In this document: positions 42,263-54,784 of the stretch, one piece after another
How the letters are laid out: each line of letters starts with the position of its first letter
How positions within the stretch are numbered: position 1 is the stretch's first letter
Assembly (NCBI GenBank): GCA_032718565.1
Contig: JAVGVS010000719.1
Span: 1 to 64,000, forward strand
Direction: 5' to 3'
From: Distichodus sexfasciatus
Lineage: Eukaryota > Chordata > Actinopteri > Characiformes > Distichodontidae
DNA length: 64,000 bases
Made by a program: the position numbers and the translations under genes
Notes under the pieces: model-generated
Told to the model about the DNA's origin: nothing
Database searches by the model: none
What the model saw: the letters and a program-made list of their open reading frames with translations, nothing else

Positions 42263-44160
42263 AAGCAACTGCAAAAATCAGTTTAACACTTAATCGCCAG
42301 AAGTTTGGACTAACCATAGCATGTTAGCTGTCATGTTTGAAGCTGTAATCTACTAGACAAGCACAAAAACTCAGAACAAAGAATGCTAATGAAAATCACA
42401 GAATCTGAATTAGCATGACAGATTTATATTCATATCCAGGTACTTAAAGCTCTGTTCACTGTCATGAAATATGGATTAGATGGAAGAATTGCTGCTAATT
42501 CCAGGTAATCACCTTTTTACCAAAAATTGCACCAGTACAGAGATATAAGTCCACTGCCACAAGTACAACACCAAATCTCTACATCTCTTCAGCTTCTTTC
42601 CTGCAGCCAACCAGCTTCTTAACAATCTCACATGGCATCTTAAAAAACCCAGTGGAATCTGTTCAGCCAGGACATTTCTCCAGGTTATCTAGCTGCACTA
42701 TAAATACATACTACATATATACTACCATTGTTACTACTAACTACTTTTTCCGGTAGTGTATCAGTACATTCTTTCAGTGCTACATGGTTACTAAAGACAT
42801 GTTTTTTTTTCCTAAAAGAGCAGGTAATTTCAACCACAAGGTGTTTCTGATGCTGAATTTGCAGAAGCAAAAGTCTGTGGCCATATATATGAAAGATTAT
42901 GACAGAACTTCACCACACTCTCTACCCTTAAAACGTCAACCTTAAAACCTTATAGTAAGTTGATACTGAATTGTTTAAAATTTTTACATTTTCACAATTT
43001 AAAAGTAATCTGCTCTAAGAAGTAAGTATTAGTGGATGAAATAGCTTCAGTGTAGTTACTTTTTTCTGTAGTTTATAGTGTTGCTCCCTACTATATTAAA
43101 ACAGTAGCTTGACTATATATACACCTAGATGCAAACTTCTCAAAATTGTAGCAGCCATTTTGTCAGCGTTTGCTTTAAAAATGGTCAAAAAGTCATCTTT
43201 TTGTTGAGCCAACCTGAAGAATCCATTACTCACTTTTTTGGCTTTACTTTAGATCCTTCCTTATTTCAAGCTCTCAAGACCATTAAGTAGTCAAACAGGC
43301 TTTTTGAGCCTTGCGCAGGTCGGTGATGTGTATGAGAGAGAGAAAGAAAAAGAGAAACGCTAACAGAAGCTTCGGCCTTGAGTTGGTCAGGAGAGCAGCA
43401 ATGATGTGACGAGCGTTGACGCACAAAACTGTGTCAGTCATCTCTGAGCTGTGGGCGAAAGGGTTTGCTTTTGTTTGCTGATATGTATATAGATGTTTAT
43501 GTGCATAATTTGTGAGTATGTGGATGTGTGTGTTTGCGGATAAGTCTTGGTGCTGTCTTGGTTAGGGTTTTGCTTATCGGTCTTCCACCCACAGTAAATG
43601 GAGAAACCCAAACAGATGTCTAATGGGGGATTTCAGTGGTCAGAATGAAGGTCGGCAACTGTGTCAACAACTCCATTACCTGCGTGTGTGTGTGTGTGTG
43701 TGTGTATGTGAGTGTCTGGCACTAAGCCGGGAACCTGTATTGACTCTGTGATGTGGTTTAATTCTTATATGGCCAAACATTATTACTGTAAACATGGGAG
43801 CCAACAAAATATTGTCCACTCAGAGTCTCTCTCTTTTAAACCTTTTCAAGAACTAACAAGTTTGCCCACTTGCTTGGTGTTTAGTTTCCTTCCTCTCTTT
43901 GTTTGACGTTTCATTTCTTTCTCTAGTTTTTCTCTCATTAAATTTTGCATTCCTAGCACAGACAAGCCTGTTTATTTAATAGCACATAAAATTGAATCTG
44001 TTACAGTTTTCTCTTTATATGGTTGTCAGGGTAATGAAGTCGGATGCACTGAGGCCTTCTTCTGTTAGAAAAATGAGATGGCTCTGGTGGCCATCTTTTA
44101 TCTTCACAGAGAGACATCCATTGTCGACTAGTTGTTCCAAAATGGCTTTTACACTACATG
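42263..44160. other. Non-coding, one (GT)n run
   Basis: (TG)n at 43,684-43,706. No exon or RNA gene is recognised. The stretch around 43,320-43,460 is unique and slightly GC-richer. Confidence 0.35.
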
Positions 44161-44162
44161 CA

Positions 44163-44512
44163 AAATTCATTCATTCATTCATTCATTCATTCATTATCCA
44201 AACCGCTTAAACCCTATCGGGGTCGCGGGACCGGAGCCTATCTCGGGAACTGCAGGCACAAGGCGGGGACCAACACTGGACAGGCGCCAACATACCGCAG
44301 GGCACACACACTCACACAATTACACTCACACCATACAGGGCCAATTTAGAGTCGCTAGTTAACCTACAGTGCATGCTTTTGGACTGTGGGAGGAAACCGG
44401 AGCACCAGGAGAAAACCCACGCGAACACGGGGACAGCATGCAAACTCCACACAGAAAGACCCTACGGTCGACTCGGGGATCGAACCCAGGACCTTCTCGC
44501 TGTAAGACCTGT
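44163..44512 (-). mobile_element. tRNA-derived SINE, family B, copy 4 (well preserved)
   Basis: Reverse orientation. It begins with the tail complement (ATTC)n at 44,166-44,196, then AAACCGCTTAAACCC, and ends with the B-box complement GGGGATCGAACCCAGGACCT, TCTCGCTGT. Confidence 0.9.
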
Positions 44513-44594
44513 TAGTCTGAACACAAAAAACCTTTTAAGAAACTGGCTGTAGCTTACAGATATCTGAAGTGTAATTAGCTGATAAGTTGAGACA

Positions 44595-44790
44595 TTAAAC
44601 CCCGAATCGAATCACTGGTGCATCAGTTCGTTTCAGCATTTTGGAAGTTAGCACAGGCCCACCAGTTTTTTTCCTAATTCTCAGAGACAGTTTGCTGCGT
44701 TCACAATTTTCAGCAGTGTCATCATTTACCACGCGGCTGACCTTCTTTGCACTTCTTCTGGAACGTTTTTGCCCTTTTCCTGCTAGAACT
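44595..44790 (-). CDS. Candidate terminal exon or pseudo-exon, unidentified
   Basis: On the minus strand, after possible acceptors ending TCTAG or CTAGCAG (about 44,780), there is an open frame of roughly 62 codons to a TAA at 44595-44597. The residues look protein-like and basic: GQKRSRRSAKKVSRVVNDDT, then CERSKLSLRIRKKTGGP, VLTSKMLKRTDAPVIRFGV. I do not recognise the family. No partner exon, promoter or poly(A) signal is obvious nearby, so it may be a lone pseudo-exon or chance. The codons upstream (higher coordinates) look intronic. Confidence 0.2.
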
Positions 44791-45149
44791 ACTTCACAGA
44801 TGAAATTACAGAGGTTGACATCAGTCAATTTGAAAATACATTTCAATTATCACTTTAAAGCTAGAAATCAGATCTACTGAAGGATGCCAGACAGGAAGAG
44901 GACATTAAATTAAAAAAAAATGTGCTCTTTTAGAGACTTGAGGTCTGACGTCTGTGATTATTATGGCAAAGAAGTTACAGATCTTGTCAGATTACCAACC
45001 ACCAGCCAGCATAGCTTGTACTAAAGTCTTGAGACTAACTTTTGTGAGGAGTATAAAAATCACAGCAACCTTGTGAGATGGGAGATTTTTTATTTTAGGG
45101 GCTTACCATTTATATATTTATGCCTTTTTAGAACTTTTTTAGTGCCACG

Positions 45150-45335
45150 TTTTACTCCCAAAGCCCAAAAGTATGCTCTATGGGTTGATTGGTGACTCTG
45201 AATTGTACCATTGGTGTTAATGCGATAGTGTTTGCGTGAGTGTGTCTGTTGCACTGCCTAGTGCCAATAATCCCCTGGATAGGCTCTGGTCTTTGCAATC
45301 CCGGGAGGGAATATATGGTTCAGAATCTGCTGCAT
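45150..45335 (+). mobile_element. SINE family B fragment (old)
   Basis: CTCCCAAAGCCCAAAAGTAT, ATTGGTGACTCTGAATTG and GATAGGCTCTGGTC correspond to the body and 3' part of family B. The tRNA-like head is missing. Confidence 0.55.
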
Positions 45336-46080
45336 TCAGCATTTTTGCTGAATTTAATGGAAATATAAAGAAGTCATGATGCAAAGTGTTATGAATGCTC
45401 CTTCTAGTGTTATCATGCTCTCTCTCTCTCCTTATCTAGGTGACCTTACACAAGTTGGAAGAATTCAGTTCAGGTGCTAAAGATTAACCTGATTTATTCG
45501 TTTCCGTAATGCTGGTGTCATTTCATTACCTGAGGCCAAGACGTAGAGTACAGCTTAAAGTACACACTAAGAATTCCACCAACTCCCTGACCCATTTAAG
45601 TGCGTGTGTGTGTGTGTGTGTGTGTGTGTTTAAGTATGTGTGTGTCTGTGTGATATTAACATCTATGGCTTTGCCCTCATTGTGTCATTAAATTATTGCA
45701 TGTGTCTTTTCATGCCACAGTTATCCTGAGCTTCACATTAAACGTAAATAAATAGTTTGTAAAACAACAGTCTGTATTGATTGTAAAACCTTCTGAAGAA
45801 ACAGCTTTTCTTTGGAGTGTTTTCATGTCTCCCTAAGGCACTGCAGGGCAGCAAGTCTGTTAGTTGTGGTAAACTGTGGAGTTTTATTCCTTTGATTTAG
45901 CCTAGAAGATGACAGACGATGAAGAATAAAGACTGCATCATTGCACAACTGCACAGTTCTGCACAGAAAAAATTCAACAAAAATTCTCTGATCAGAAACA
46001 CATAAAATGTGCCTGCAGAGAGGCGGCGGAGGGAGCTGCTGTTGTTCTTTCGCGCTCAACAAGTGGTCAGAATCTGGATC
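45336..46080. other. Non-coding, one (GT)n run
   Basis: (GT)n at 45,603-45,630. No exon is recognised. Confidence 0.35.
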
Positions 46081-46082
46081 TT

Positions 46083-46287
46083 TGGGGCAGTTGGTAGTCG
46101 ACCCTGCGATTAGAGCTAGAGGTGCCACTGAGGTACTCATGTCCAAGGCACTGTACGTAAGCACTGCCGAAAAGCTGCCCACTGCTCCGTCACGGATGGA
46201 TTAAATGCAGAGGTCACATTTTGTTGTGGTGCACTGTGTGTGCTATGCGGTGTTGTGATGTGTTCACAATGGCATGTAGTCACTGAC
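46083..46287 (+). mobile_element. tRNA-derived SINE, family A, copy 8 (head rearranged)
   Basis: TTGGGGCAGTTGGTAGTCGA head, most of the tRNA-like core lost, then GTACTCATGTCCAAGGCAC and the full tail GTGTTCACAATGGCATGTAG. It is directly followed by copy 9. Confidence 0.82.
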
Positions 46288-46289
46288 TT

Positions 46290-46535
46290 GGGGCGGTTGG
46301 TGGCGTAACGGTAGGGTGTTCACCCTGTGATCAGAAGGTCACAGGTTCGAAACCAGGGCCGGCACTGAGGCATTCATGAGCAAGACACCGTCCCCAAGCA
46401 CTGCTCCCCGGGCGCTTGTTAGCTGCCCACTGCTCCTTCACGGATAGGTTAAATGCAGAGCTCACAGTTCATTGTGGTTCACTGTGTGCTGTGTTGTGGT
46501 GTGTTCACAATGAGAAATAATCACTCACTTTCATA
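46290..46535 (+). mobile_element. tRNA-derived SINE, family A, copy 9
   Basis: Full head GGGGCGGTTGGTGGCGTAAC plus CGGTAGGG, B box CACAGGTTCGAAACC, body and tail. It is arranged head-to-tail with copy 8. Confidence 0.9.
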
Positions 46536-47070
46536 TATATATACACACACTAATATTGCATTAACACTTATGGCATTTATCAGAAGTTGTTATCCAGACT
46601 GATTTCCATTTCTCCTTTGCACCAGTTTTGCGATCGTCTTGCATCTCTAACGTTAACTGAAATATTCTTGCATTGTGTAAAAAGAAATGCTGGTAATCAA
46701 ATGTTCAAAAGTAAATAAAAATAATTTTAAAAATTAGAGGACGTCTAACTAGCTCCCAAACACATTTTCTTTACATTTCTTTCTCTTTTTAACAAAGTAT
46801 TTACTGTCGTCATGCTGTAATGAGCACGATTTGTGCGTTTATGTAGCATTGAATGATCACCATTGAATCACATATTAAGCTCATTACCAGAGAAAATGAC
46901 TAACAAGCAGCACACATACAATGATATTTCAGCTCCTACAGTTCTTTCAGTTACACAGGGAGATACTAAATAATGTAAATGTACAATCAGTCGACAGTTT
47001 AACTCGTTTAACAGCTTGTTCTAGATCGGTCCTTAATGCATTTTAAATGAGTGTGAAGGCTTTATACCTA
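46536..47070. other. Non-coding, nothing recognised
   Basis: AT-rich with no supported feature. Confidence 0.35.
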
Positions 47071-47071
47071 A

Positions 47072-47332
47072 GTGAAAGTGAGTGATTATTTGCAATTGTG
47101 AACACACCACAGCACAGAACACAGTGCACCACAACGAAACCTCTGCATTTGACCCATCCGTGAAGGAGTATTGGGCAGCTGACATGGGCAGCACCCGGGG
47201 AGCAGTACTTGGGGACGGTACCTTGCTCACGAGTACCTCAGTACAACATTTACCAGTCTGGAATTCGAACCAGTGACCTTCCGATCACAGGGCGAGTGCC
47301 CTAACTGTTACGCTACCAACTTCCCCAGCAAA
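47072..47332 (-). mobile_element. tRNA-derived SINE, family A, copy 10
   Basis: Reverse orientation. GAGTGATTATTTGCAATTGT tail complement at the left, GAATTCGAACCAGTGACCTT (B-box complement) and TAACTGTTACGCTACCAACT (A-box complement) at the right. Confidence 0.9.
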
Positions 47333-47619
47333 GAGCTTGCAGACAGGATCCCCAATATTATTTAATTGCCCCGAAATAATTTTTAGTCTTAATTTATCAT
47401 TCTTATAAGAAAGAATAGCTGAAACGCCGACAGCAATACAGTTCAGCGCAGTACAGCCGAGTGAGATGATCACATGTACAGAGCTGTGTGTCAGCCTTGG
47501 TGCTAGCAGGTCATCCATCATCCCTGTAAACTTCACATCCCACTCCGGGGGTTCTGCCATTGTATGCTTAAAAATATAACACCACATGACACTGTACAAA
47601 GCTCAAGTGAGTTCAAAGT

Positions 47620-47940
47620 CTCCTGTTCTCTCTCTTTTTCTCCCTCTCCCTTTCTCTGGATGGAACTCTATCTCTCTCTGCATCTCTAACTCTGCCTCTC
47701 TCTCTCTGTCTCCCAGTCTTTTTCTCTATGTCCTTTTGTCTCACTCCATTCCTAATCATCTCTCTCTCTCTCTCTCTCTCTCTCCACATGTCTTGTTGTC
47801 CCACTCCATCTCTCTCCTCCCTTAACCCTCTCTTTATCTCTCTTTTGCTCACACATTCCATCTCACTCTATTTGCCTATCGCTCCCTCTTCTCTGTCTTC
47901 CTTTTTTCTTTGTTCCTTTTGTTCTTCCTCTTTTAGTCAA
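47620..47940. repeat. Polypyrimidine tract, about 320 bp
   Basis: Almost pure C/T on the plus strand, with a perfect (CT)13 core at 47,759-47,785. Mirror-like TCTCTCCCTCTC blocks occur. Confidence 0.9.
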
Positions 47941-48344
47941 TCTAAAAATGCAAACAAATTAGTTTTACACCAAATGTTTTACATGAACAAATGCTGACGA
48001 GTGTGGATGTTTGAATATCTCTGTGTGTGTGTGTGTTTTCTACAGTGCTGAAGCTGTAGTGATGTGTGTCTCTCCGGCTCAACTTTAGACCTCAGAATTC
48101 ACTCGGTCCTCTTCGAGCGCCCAAGAAGCCCTGGGCGTATTCATGAGAGAAAGGAGAGAGAGAAAAGGCTCAGTCTCAGAAATAACAACGGAGAGGAAGA
48201 TGAGAGAGGATGAGTACACCCTTGACCTCAGGGTTCGCTCTTATGGAGTAGAAATCTGCAAATTTACACAATAAAGTCTTGAATTTATGATGATAATAGA
48301 TATTGTGTTGAAATAAAGCTCTAAAGAGAGAGAGAATTTGACAC

Positions 48345-48565
48345 AGCTGGTGGTGGTGGTGGTCGTGGATTCAAGTCCTGGATCGGTAAAGGTACCACCG
48401 AGGTACTCATGAGCAAGGTACCGTCCACAAGCACCGCTCCCTGAGCACTGCCTAAAGAAAGCTGTCCACTGCTCATTTAGGATGGGTCAAATGCAGAGGT
48501 CACATTTCATTAAGGTGCACTGTGTGCTGTGCTGTGTTCACTAGGACAAATAATCACTCAATCTG
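48345..48565 (+). mobile_element. tRNA-derived SINE, family A, copy 11 (head degraded)
   Basis: CGTGGATTCAAGTCCTGGAT (B-box-like), GTACTCATGAGCAAGGTACC, then GTGCACTGTGTGCTGTGCTG and a CAAATAATCACTCA tail. Confidence 0.82.
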
Positions 48566-49380
48566 GCGTAGGTCATTACAGCATTCACCCACTCTTGAGA
48601 CGTCAGGTCACAGCCCCTGATACTTGTTGATTGTTTGGTGATTCACATTTTTAGTGTAGTTGCTTAAAGGTTAGTGGTTTGTGAATAAAAGGTAACTGAA
48701 TGATATTCACATCAATTACAGCTTTGTTGCTTAACGTTGAAAATGAACCAGTGATTCATTCGAGAAAGATTGACTTGGAAAGTTTCTCATCATTTACAGC
48801 CATTCAAATTTGCTTTGGCACAGCTCATTTCTGCATTATTTATGCTGGGGATGATGCAGCATTTTCAGCACTGTTAAATACTTGCAATAAGTGCAGCGTT
48901 GTAGATGTAGCTGATATACGACTCATATATTTTAAAAGCTGCTGTGTTGCAGAGACGTGCCATGACAGAGCTGAGAAAAGCTTCACAGAGGACGGCAACT
49001 CTGTCATACTGGTTCACCTGGACATGATTTATATAATTTGGACGCAGCAGCCTTCACACGGTCTAATGACAGTATTATAGTCATCTTTGTGATAAATGGT
49101 TGGTGTTATCTGCCGTAAATGGTTCTTTCTGTGGCACTACACCACCTGCATCAGATTGGTGATGAAAATCTGAATATGGACAAGGACAAAAGAGAATGAA
49201 TCTTTCGTTGCTACGGAAAACAACATAAAAGAAAGAGAGATTTCGGTGGGGGGAGATGAAGTGAGAGAGAAGTGGAGGGGGGCTGCTATGTTTTCATTTC
49301 TAATGCATGCTGGGAAAAACTGTAATCTCTGTTGCTGTTGGCTACCATTTAGATTTATGCTTCTGTTCTTTTGTCATTCT
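48566..49380. other. Non-coding; 126-codon frame not supported
   Basis: A plus-strand frame at 48,700-49,080 has no family motif, no flanking splice sites I would trust and a vertebrate-intron-like composition. I leave it uncalled. Confidence 0.3.
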
Positions 49381-49390
49381 CCCTCTCTCC

Positions 49391-49432
<42 letters not shown>

Positions 49433-49603
49433 GCCCCTGATGATGATATCTGCCCATCTCCCCCTTCAGGGGTCTGCACTGATGGCAGAGAACAGACCTT
49501 TAGCGCTTAACAGGCATGCTAATGCTGAACTATACAACTGAGATGGACCTGAGAGGAGTGTATAAAAAACTTCGAATGGCTCTAGTTGGGAAAGAGACAG
49601 CAA

Positions 49604-49634
<31 letters not shown>

Positions 49635-49640
49635 GAAAAG
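49381..49640. repeat. (CT)n and (GA)n microsatellites flanking a short unique block
   Basis: (CT)n at 49,381-49,431 and (GA)n at 49,608-49,636. The unique block between (49,436-49,600) contains TGATGATGATATCTGCC and is a weak candidate for conserved non-coding DNA. Confidence 0.6.
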
Positions 49641-51535
49641 AGAGGGGATTGGGGCACTGGAGGCCGTGGGACTGAGGGAGAATACAGGAAAACAAAAATA
49701 CTCCCCTGTCTCCCCGCTTCTCTCTCTCTCGGTGGAAAAGGCAAGTGTGAAAGTTTCTTCAGTGCAGGCCCTGAGGGAGCGACGGAACACGTGAAAACAG
49801 CCTCAACTGCTTTCATTCCCCACCCAGTTCCCCCTGAGTGCCAACCTCAAGCCACCCCCTTCCCTCCCAAGTGCCCTCGCACCCCTCATTTTCACCCCAT
49901 CCACCCTCCCTCCTGTCTCCCCCTCCACTACGACACGCTCAGCCTGCAATCACAGTCCATATGCTAAACACATACAACGGAGGCAGACTGAAACACACTG
50001 AGAACACTTTGAACCCAGACAATTGGCTATTGTGTGGCGTCATGCTTTTAGTCTTTGCTATTAAAATCACTGCCACACCGGCCTGGAGGAGACCTGAGCA
50101 GATCCTCTCTGATAGGGGATGGATGCCTCAGTATCTCTCAGGATGAATTTATATAGTGTCTATACTACGAGCCCTGAAATTACATTCCCCTCAATCCTTG
50201 CACCCAGTCTTTATGGTTAATTAAGGATTAAAAAGATCAGTTATTAATATCAAATAAAGTACAGTCAGCATTCAAGGCAGTTCATTTAGAACTTAATTTT
50301 TTGTGCAAGCTTCTTTCACTTAATGTTATATCATTAATATCTCTTTAAATCAGCAGCAAACTATCACACTGCACTTCTCAGTTCATTGATATTCTGTTTG
50401 CACACTTCATTTTAATTGTATGAATGACATGATGATATACACATATATGGACATATACCTCTAAAAAGTACATACATATTTGGTTTTGCCTTGTTTGTCT
50501 TTGGACAACTTTTGCATTTGGGCGAGCTGTCTTACAGCCTTTCACAGTGTGCTGCATCAGTGCTGTTCCATTCATGTCTGATCGGTTCCCACAACTAGTC
50601 GGTGCACCTAAATAATTGGCCGTTAAGTGTGGTCTTGATGTGTGCCAATGTGTAACTTAATTGGACACTACTTAAACAGAGGTTAATGACCCTAAAACTA
50701 GACACTGCCTTCCCTCATCAGCCATTCCGTACTAAAATGTGCACTATATGTATACAATGTTGTGTTACACAGTTGCTTCCTGCTTGTATTTGTCCAAATA
50801 AAAAAGTAAGTATCGAAACAGCGAAAAAAAACCTCTCATTTTTTTGCCCAGCAGTGTATACTATATGCAAACTGTATACTATATGCACACACATATGGCA
50901 CATCTTACTATATGACTACATGTTGGATGTTTAAGTTATTTTGCTCTATAACTGAGCTATTTTTCAGCATCTCCTTCATTTGAATATAGTATGGGAAAAT
51001 TCATAACCATTTAAGACATTAGGTTAAAAAGCCACTTCGTTCTTTACTGTGAATAAAGAAACACTAAAATATGAACTAAGGTCATATTTATTAAAAGTTA
51101 ATTACATGCACTTCATTGGCTGCTGTGTGTTTGGATGCAGGCCTCAGAAATACTGCAGTCTAAACAATTTATTCTTTAGAGAGAATGTAGACCTCAAACA
51201 AGGACAAATCTGTTTGTTCAGCGATCAGTTGACAGATGCCTGACTAGGATTTGGTGTAATGCTTCTACATGTTTCACTTTTTCAAGCTGAGCTGATAGAG
51301 CAAACATATAAAGATAGATGGAGAGAGAGAGTGAGGAAAAGATTTACTGATGTACGGTATGCTGCTTGTGGTATAGCTACAGTTGGAGGTCAGACTTCCT
51401 TTTTTAGAAAAGAACTGTGGAGGTGGAATCCATAATAGTTAGACTGTAGTTAGACTTTTGCAATAATTTGAAGCGTAATCCAAAATACGCCAACCAAACA
51501 AAGTGTCAAGAATGTTAAAATAAGAGCTTTCTTAT
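49641..51535. other. Non-coding, C-rich then AT-rich
   Basis: 49,800-49,950 is strikingly C-rich (CCACCC and CCCTCC words). The remainder is AT-rich and unclassified. Confidence 0.35.
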
Positions 51536-51884
51536 TGGGGCGGCACTGTGGTGCAGTGGTTAGCGCTGCCGCCTCACACCGAGAAGGTCCTGGGTTCGAA
51601 CCCTGGGTCAGCTGTGGGGCCTTTCTGTGTAGAGTTTGAATGCTCTCCCCGTGTTCACATGCATTTCCTGTGGATGCTCTGGTCTTCTCCCTCAGTCCAA
51701 AAGCATGCTATATAGGCTCTAAATTGGCCCCGTAAGGTGTGAGTGTGTGTGACCTGTGGTGTGTTTGCCCCTACCCAGGGTTGTTCCCCCCCTTGCGCCC
51801 GTAAGTTCCCGGGATAGGCTCTGGCCCCCCTGCGACTCCGGTTGGAATTAAGCGGTTCAGATAATGAGTAAATGAATGAGTTTT
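51536..51884 (+). mobile_element. tRNA-derived SINE, family B, copy 5 (well preserved)
   Basis: The head GGGGCGGCACTGTGGTGCAG carries an A box. The B box TGGGTTCGAACCC, body and a GAGTAAATGAATGAG tail follow. Confidence 0.9.
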
Positions 51885-53500
51885 CTTAAAAGTTGAGTTT
51901 TAATGAGGCCTGCATTGCTGATAATCAGTTTAAAATTTACATTGCTATGCAAAATTACATTGCATTTCAGGACTAAATAAGCAGCACTTGGACATCTGGC
52001 ATGTTTTAGAAGATGAACTACACTATACAATAATAGAAAGTAAGATTAGGTATAGATGGGTTCTTTATACTTTATACTTTAAACTATAGGCTCTTTGTTC
52101 ATTTTGCATAGTTGTTTCCTATGATGTTTCTCTCTTCCTGTGCCTACAATATCCAGATTGTAGAGTAATTCAATCTAGATTAAGATAAACATAGTTAGCT
52201 AATCAAAAGAATTACATTACAGAGCCACCTTAAATTTGAGCAAATGTGCATCACATGAATGCTGAATTTTCAGCCAATTTGCACCAGGGCGCTTGACATC
52301 AACAGTAGATTTAAGGCATAACTGGAAAATTCAGAACATCTTCAAACAAGACGTCAGTTTCCACATAACAACATTCCCATCAATGCATTTTAGTTCACAA
52401 AGGATCTTTGTAAGGGTCCATCCATGAACACTCATAACTTGATCTAAATACTATATAGGGTTCATTTATTCATTAATTATCTGAACTGCTTATTCCCTAT
52501 TGGGGTTGCGCTAATAAATGTAAGGAGATATTTTTCCTTAATTTAAATAAATCATCCATCAATCCAACCATTCACCCACCTACTGACCCATCCAACTATC
52601 CATCCATTCATCTGTATACAAGTATATATGCTAGTCCCCTTGAAGCAACAACAAACACTGAACCTAAAGTTTTCAAGCCATTGTGAGGATATGAGTTCCT
52701 CAGATATAACTTCAAACCAGCAAAGCTTCTGTGGAATTTCTCCCAGGCAAACCTTTAAGCCCCCATCCTTCTTAGCTTCTGGTCAAACACCTGTTATGAG
52801 GTGCGGAGGACTGTTGTGTATCCCTGCAACATGCCTTTTGCCTCTCAACACTCACCTTTGTCCCTTTGTGATAAGAAGCCGGACTGGTTCTGAGACAGAA
52901 GCTTTACAGCACTTTTCATTCTAGGTCACTTAGTAAAATATAAACCATGGACTCTATTACAAAGCCAAACATGGACAATTCCATTTCAGTGTTTAGTTGT
53001 TTGTGTTGTGTGCCAAATGTCTGGACTGACTGCACTAGGCATTTGAATTTTCCACAAAGAGATGAAAAGTCAGGAGAGTGAACATGTGCTGATGTTTAGG
53101 ATTTATTTTAAGGTTAAGTTTACATTTAGGGCTAGGATTGGAATCTGGTTTGGTAAAGTAGATTATGGTTAGGTGGTTAAACTTGACCAGAACTGTGATG
53201 GAATCCATTAAGAAAGTTTGGATATTTCACATAAACAATTGAGAGTGTGTTTGTTATTGAATCAAGTCAAAACTTTTAAAAAGAATGCTGCCAGGATAAG
53301 ATGGTTAATTTTGTTTTGGTAACAAGGTTACTAACTCCTATAGTTAATGCATATGTGACAATAATCTCTGGACAAAGACCAACTCAAAAGTGTGTGAGGA
53401 TAGACCAAAGGCGGTTTGTTCCTGTTGGTATTTATTATTGTTTTCTGTTGCTGTGCCAACCCTCAGCTGTAGAACGCTCCAGTTCACCTTAGGTGGATTT
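51885..53500. other. Non-coding; short family B fragment at 52,458-52,512
   Basis: TTCATTAATTATCTGAACTG, CTTATTCCCTATTGGGGTTG is the complement of the family B 3' end. CCATC-rich words lie at 52,550-52,612. No gene is recognised. Confidence 0.45.
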
Positions 53501-53880
53501 TTTTTTTTTTTTTTTTACAGCTTTTGGAATGTCTGATCTCCGCTCCAAACCGTGAGATCAGAGTCCGTCTGCCAGTGCTATAAAAACTGACACTGTGATA
53601 GTCGGACCGGTTTTATTTTATAGCCACTGAGTTTCGCCTCTGCCTCAGTGGCCTGCTCCTGAAGAAAACAGCAGAAAACATGAAGCCAAAAATAGAGGAG
53701 CAATTACATAAAACGCTGAATATAAGTGAGAAAAATGGCAGTGCGATTATGCGGGATGCACGACACGCTCGCCTTCTGAAAGCAGCTATTGTGATTTTTT
53801 TTTACAAGGTTGCATTTCCTCCTGTTCAGATCTAAATCGTTTATTGCTTTTCACCAGAGGACATATTTTTTAATGAGGTG
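53501..53880. other. Unique block following a poly-T run
   Basis: No repeat signature and higher complexity than its flanks. It includes AGCTATTGTGATTTTTTTTA and AATCGTTTATTGC. A possible regulatory sequence; conservation is unknown. Confidence 0.25.
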
Positions 53881-54784
53881 TCAGTGAACAGAAATATAAT
53901 ACATAATTGGTTTAATGTTACAAACTAGCAACCGGACTTCAACAAATCAACAGGATGTTTTGAGATGACTCTTTGTGCAATAAAATAACTTAGAATAAAA
54001 TTAAAATGCAAGAACATTTACATGTTCTGCTCAACATGGTTCACATTAGACCTGTTGTAACTAATAATATTTCCTGGCATAAAAATAAAACCCTGGTTCT
54101 TTATGAAAGCATTTTTAAGGATCTGAATCCAATCCCAGACTTGCATGTGAGGAGAAGGAGTAGCATTAGCATGTGTGAGTTGGATGGCATCCTCCTGTTT
54201 CGTAAGCCCCAGTTGTGGGGAACATTTTTGTCTTCTGATCTGAAGCAGCTCACCCTGACTGACTAGATATTTACCCGAAGGTTTAACTCAGATGGAAGCA
54301 GAAGAAAACCACTGTGGGTCCAACAGGGTTAGCTGCTTGTTAAGTGGTCTCTACTGAATCCTACAGCCTCCAGCTATTTGTTAAACTAGTGAAAACCACA
54401 CCAGTAGAACTGACATGGTTTCAATTGGATTCACCAGGCAGTGTCCCAAATTTCCAGGGGAAATGAGTTACAGTATTTATTTTAACTTTATGTTGTATAA
54501 AGCAGTGATTACATAAAGTGCATTGGTGCTTATATAAAGTGCACTAAAGCAAAAAGTGAGCTCTTTTTACATCAGAAAGTGGATCACACAAAGCACAAAC
54601 TTTGTCCATAATTCAATTTAATTCAGTTCAATCTGCTTATGCACAATATGTTTTTTCCTGTTCCTGCCATTGGAAAGCATCTGTTTTAGTTTTGTGATTG
54701 GTTGTGAAGAGTAATTACATCACTTTGCATTCTAGCAATCTACATTTTCCTACTTTTAGTAGTACTTTTTAAATTAACCATTGT
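53881..54784. other. Non-coding, nothing recognised
   Basis: AT-rich. An 86-codon frame at 54,006-54,266 has no recognisable family. Confidence 0.3.

Noticed and set aside
48700..49080. 126-codon plus-strand open frame
   Set aside because: No recognisable domain, no credible splice context and AT-rich random-looking composition.
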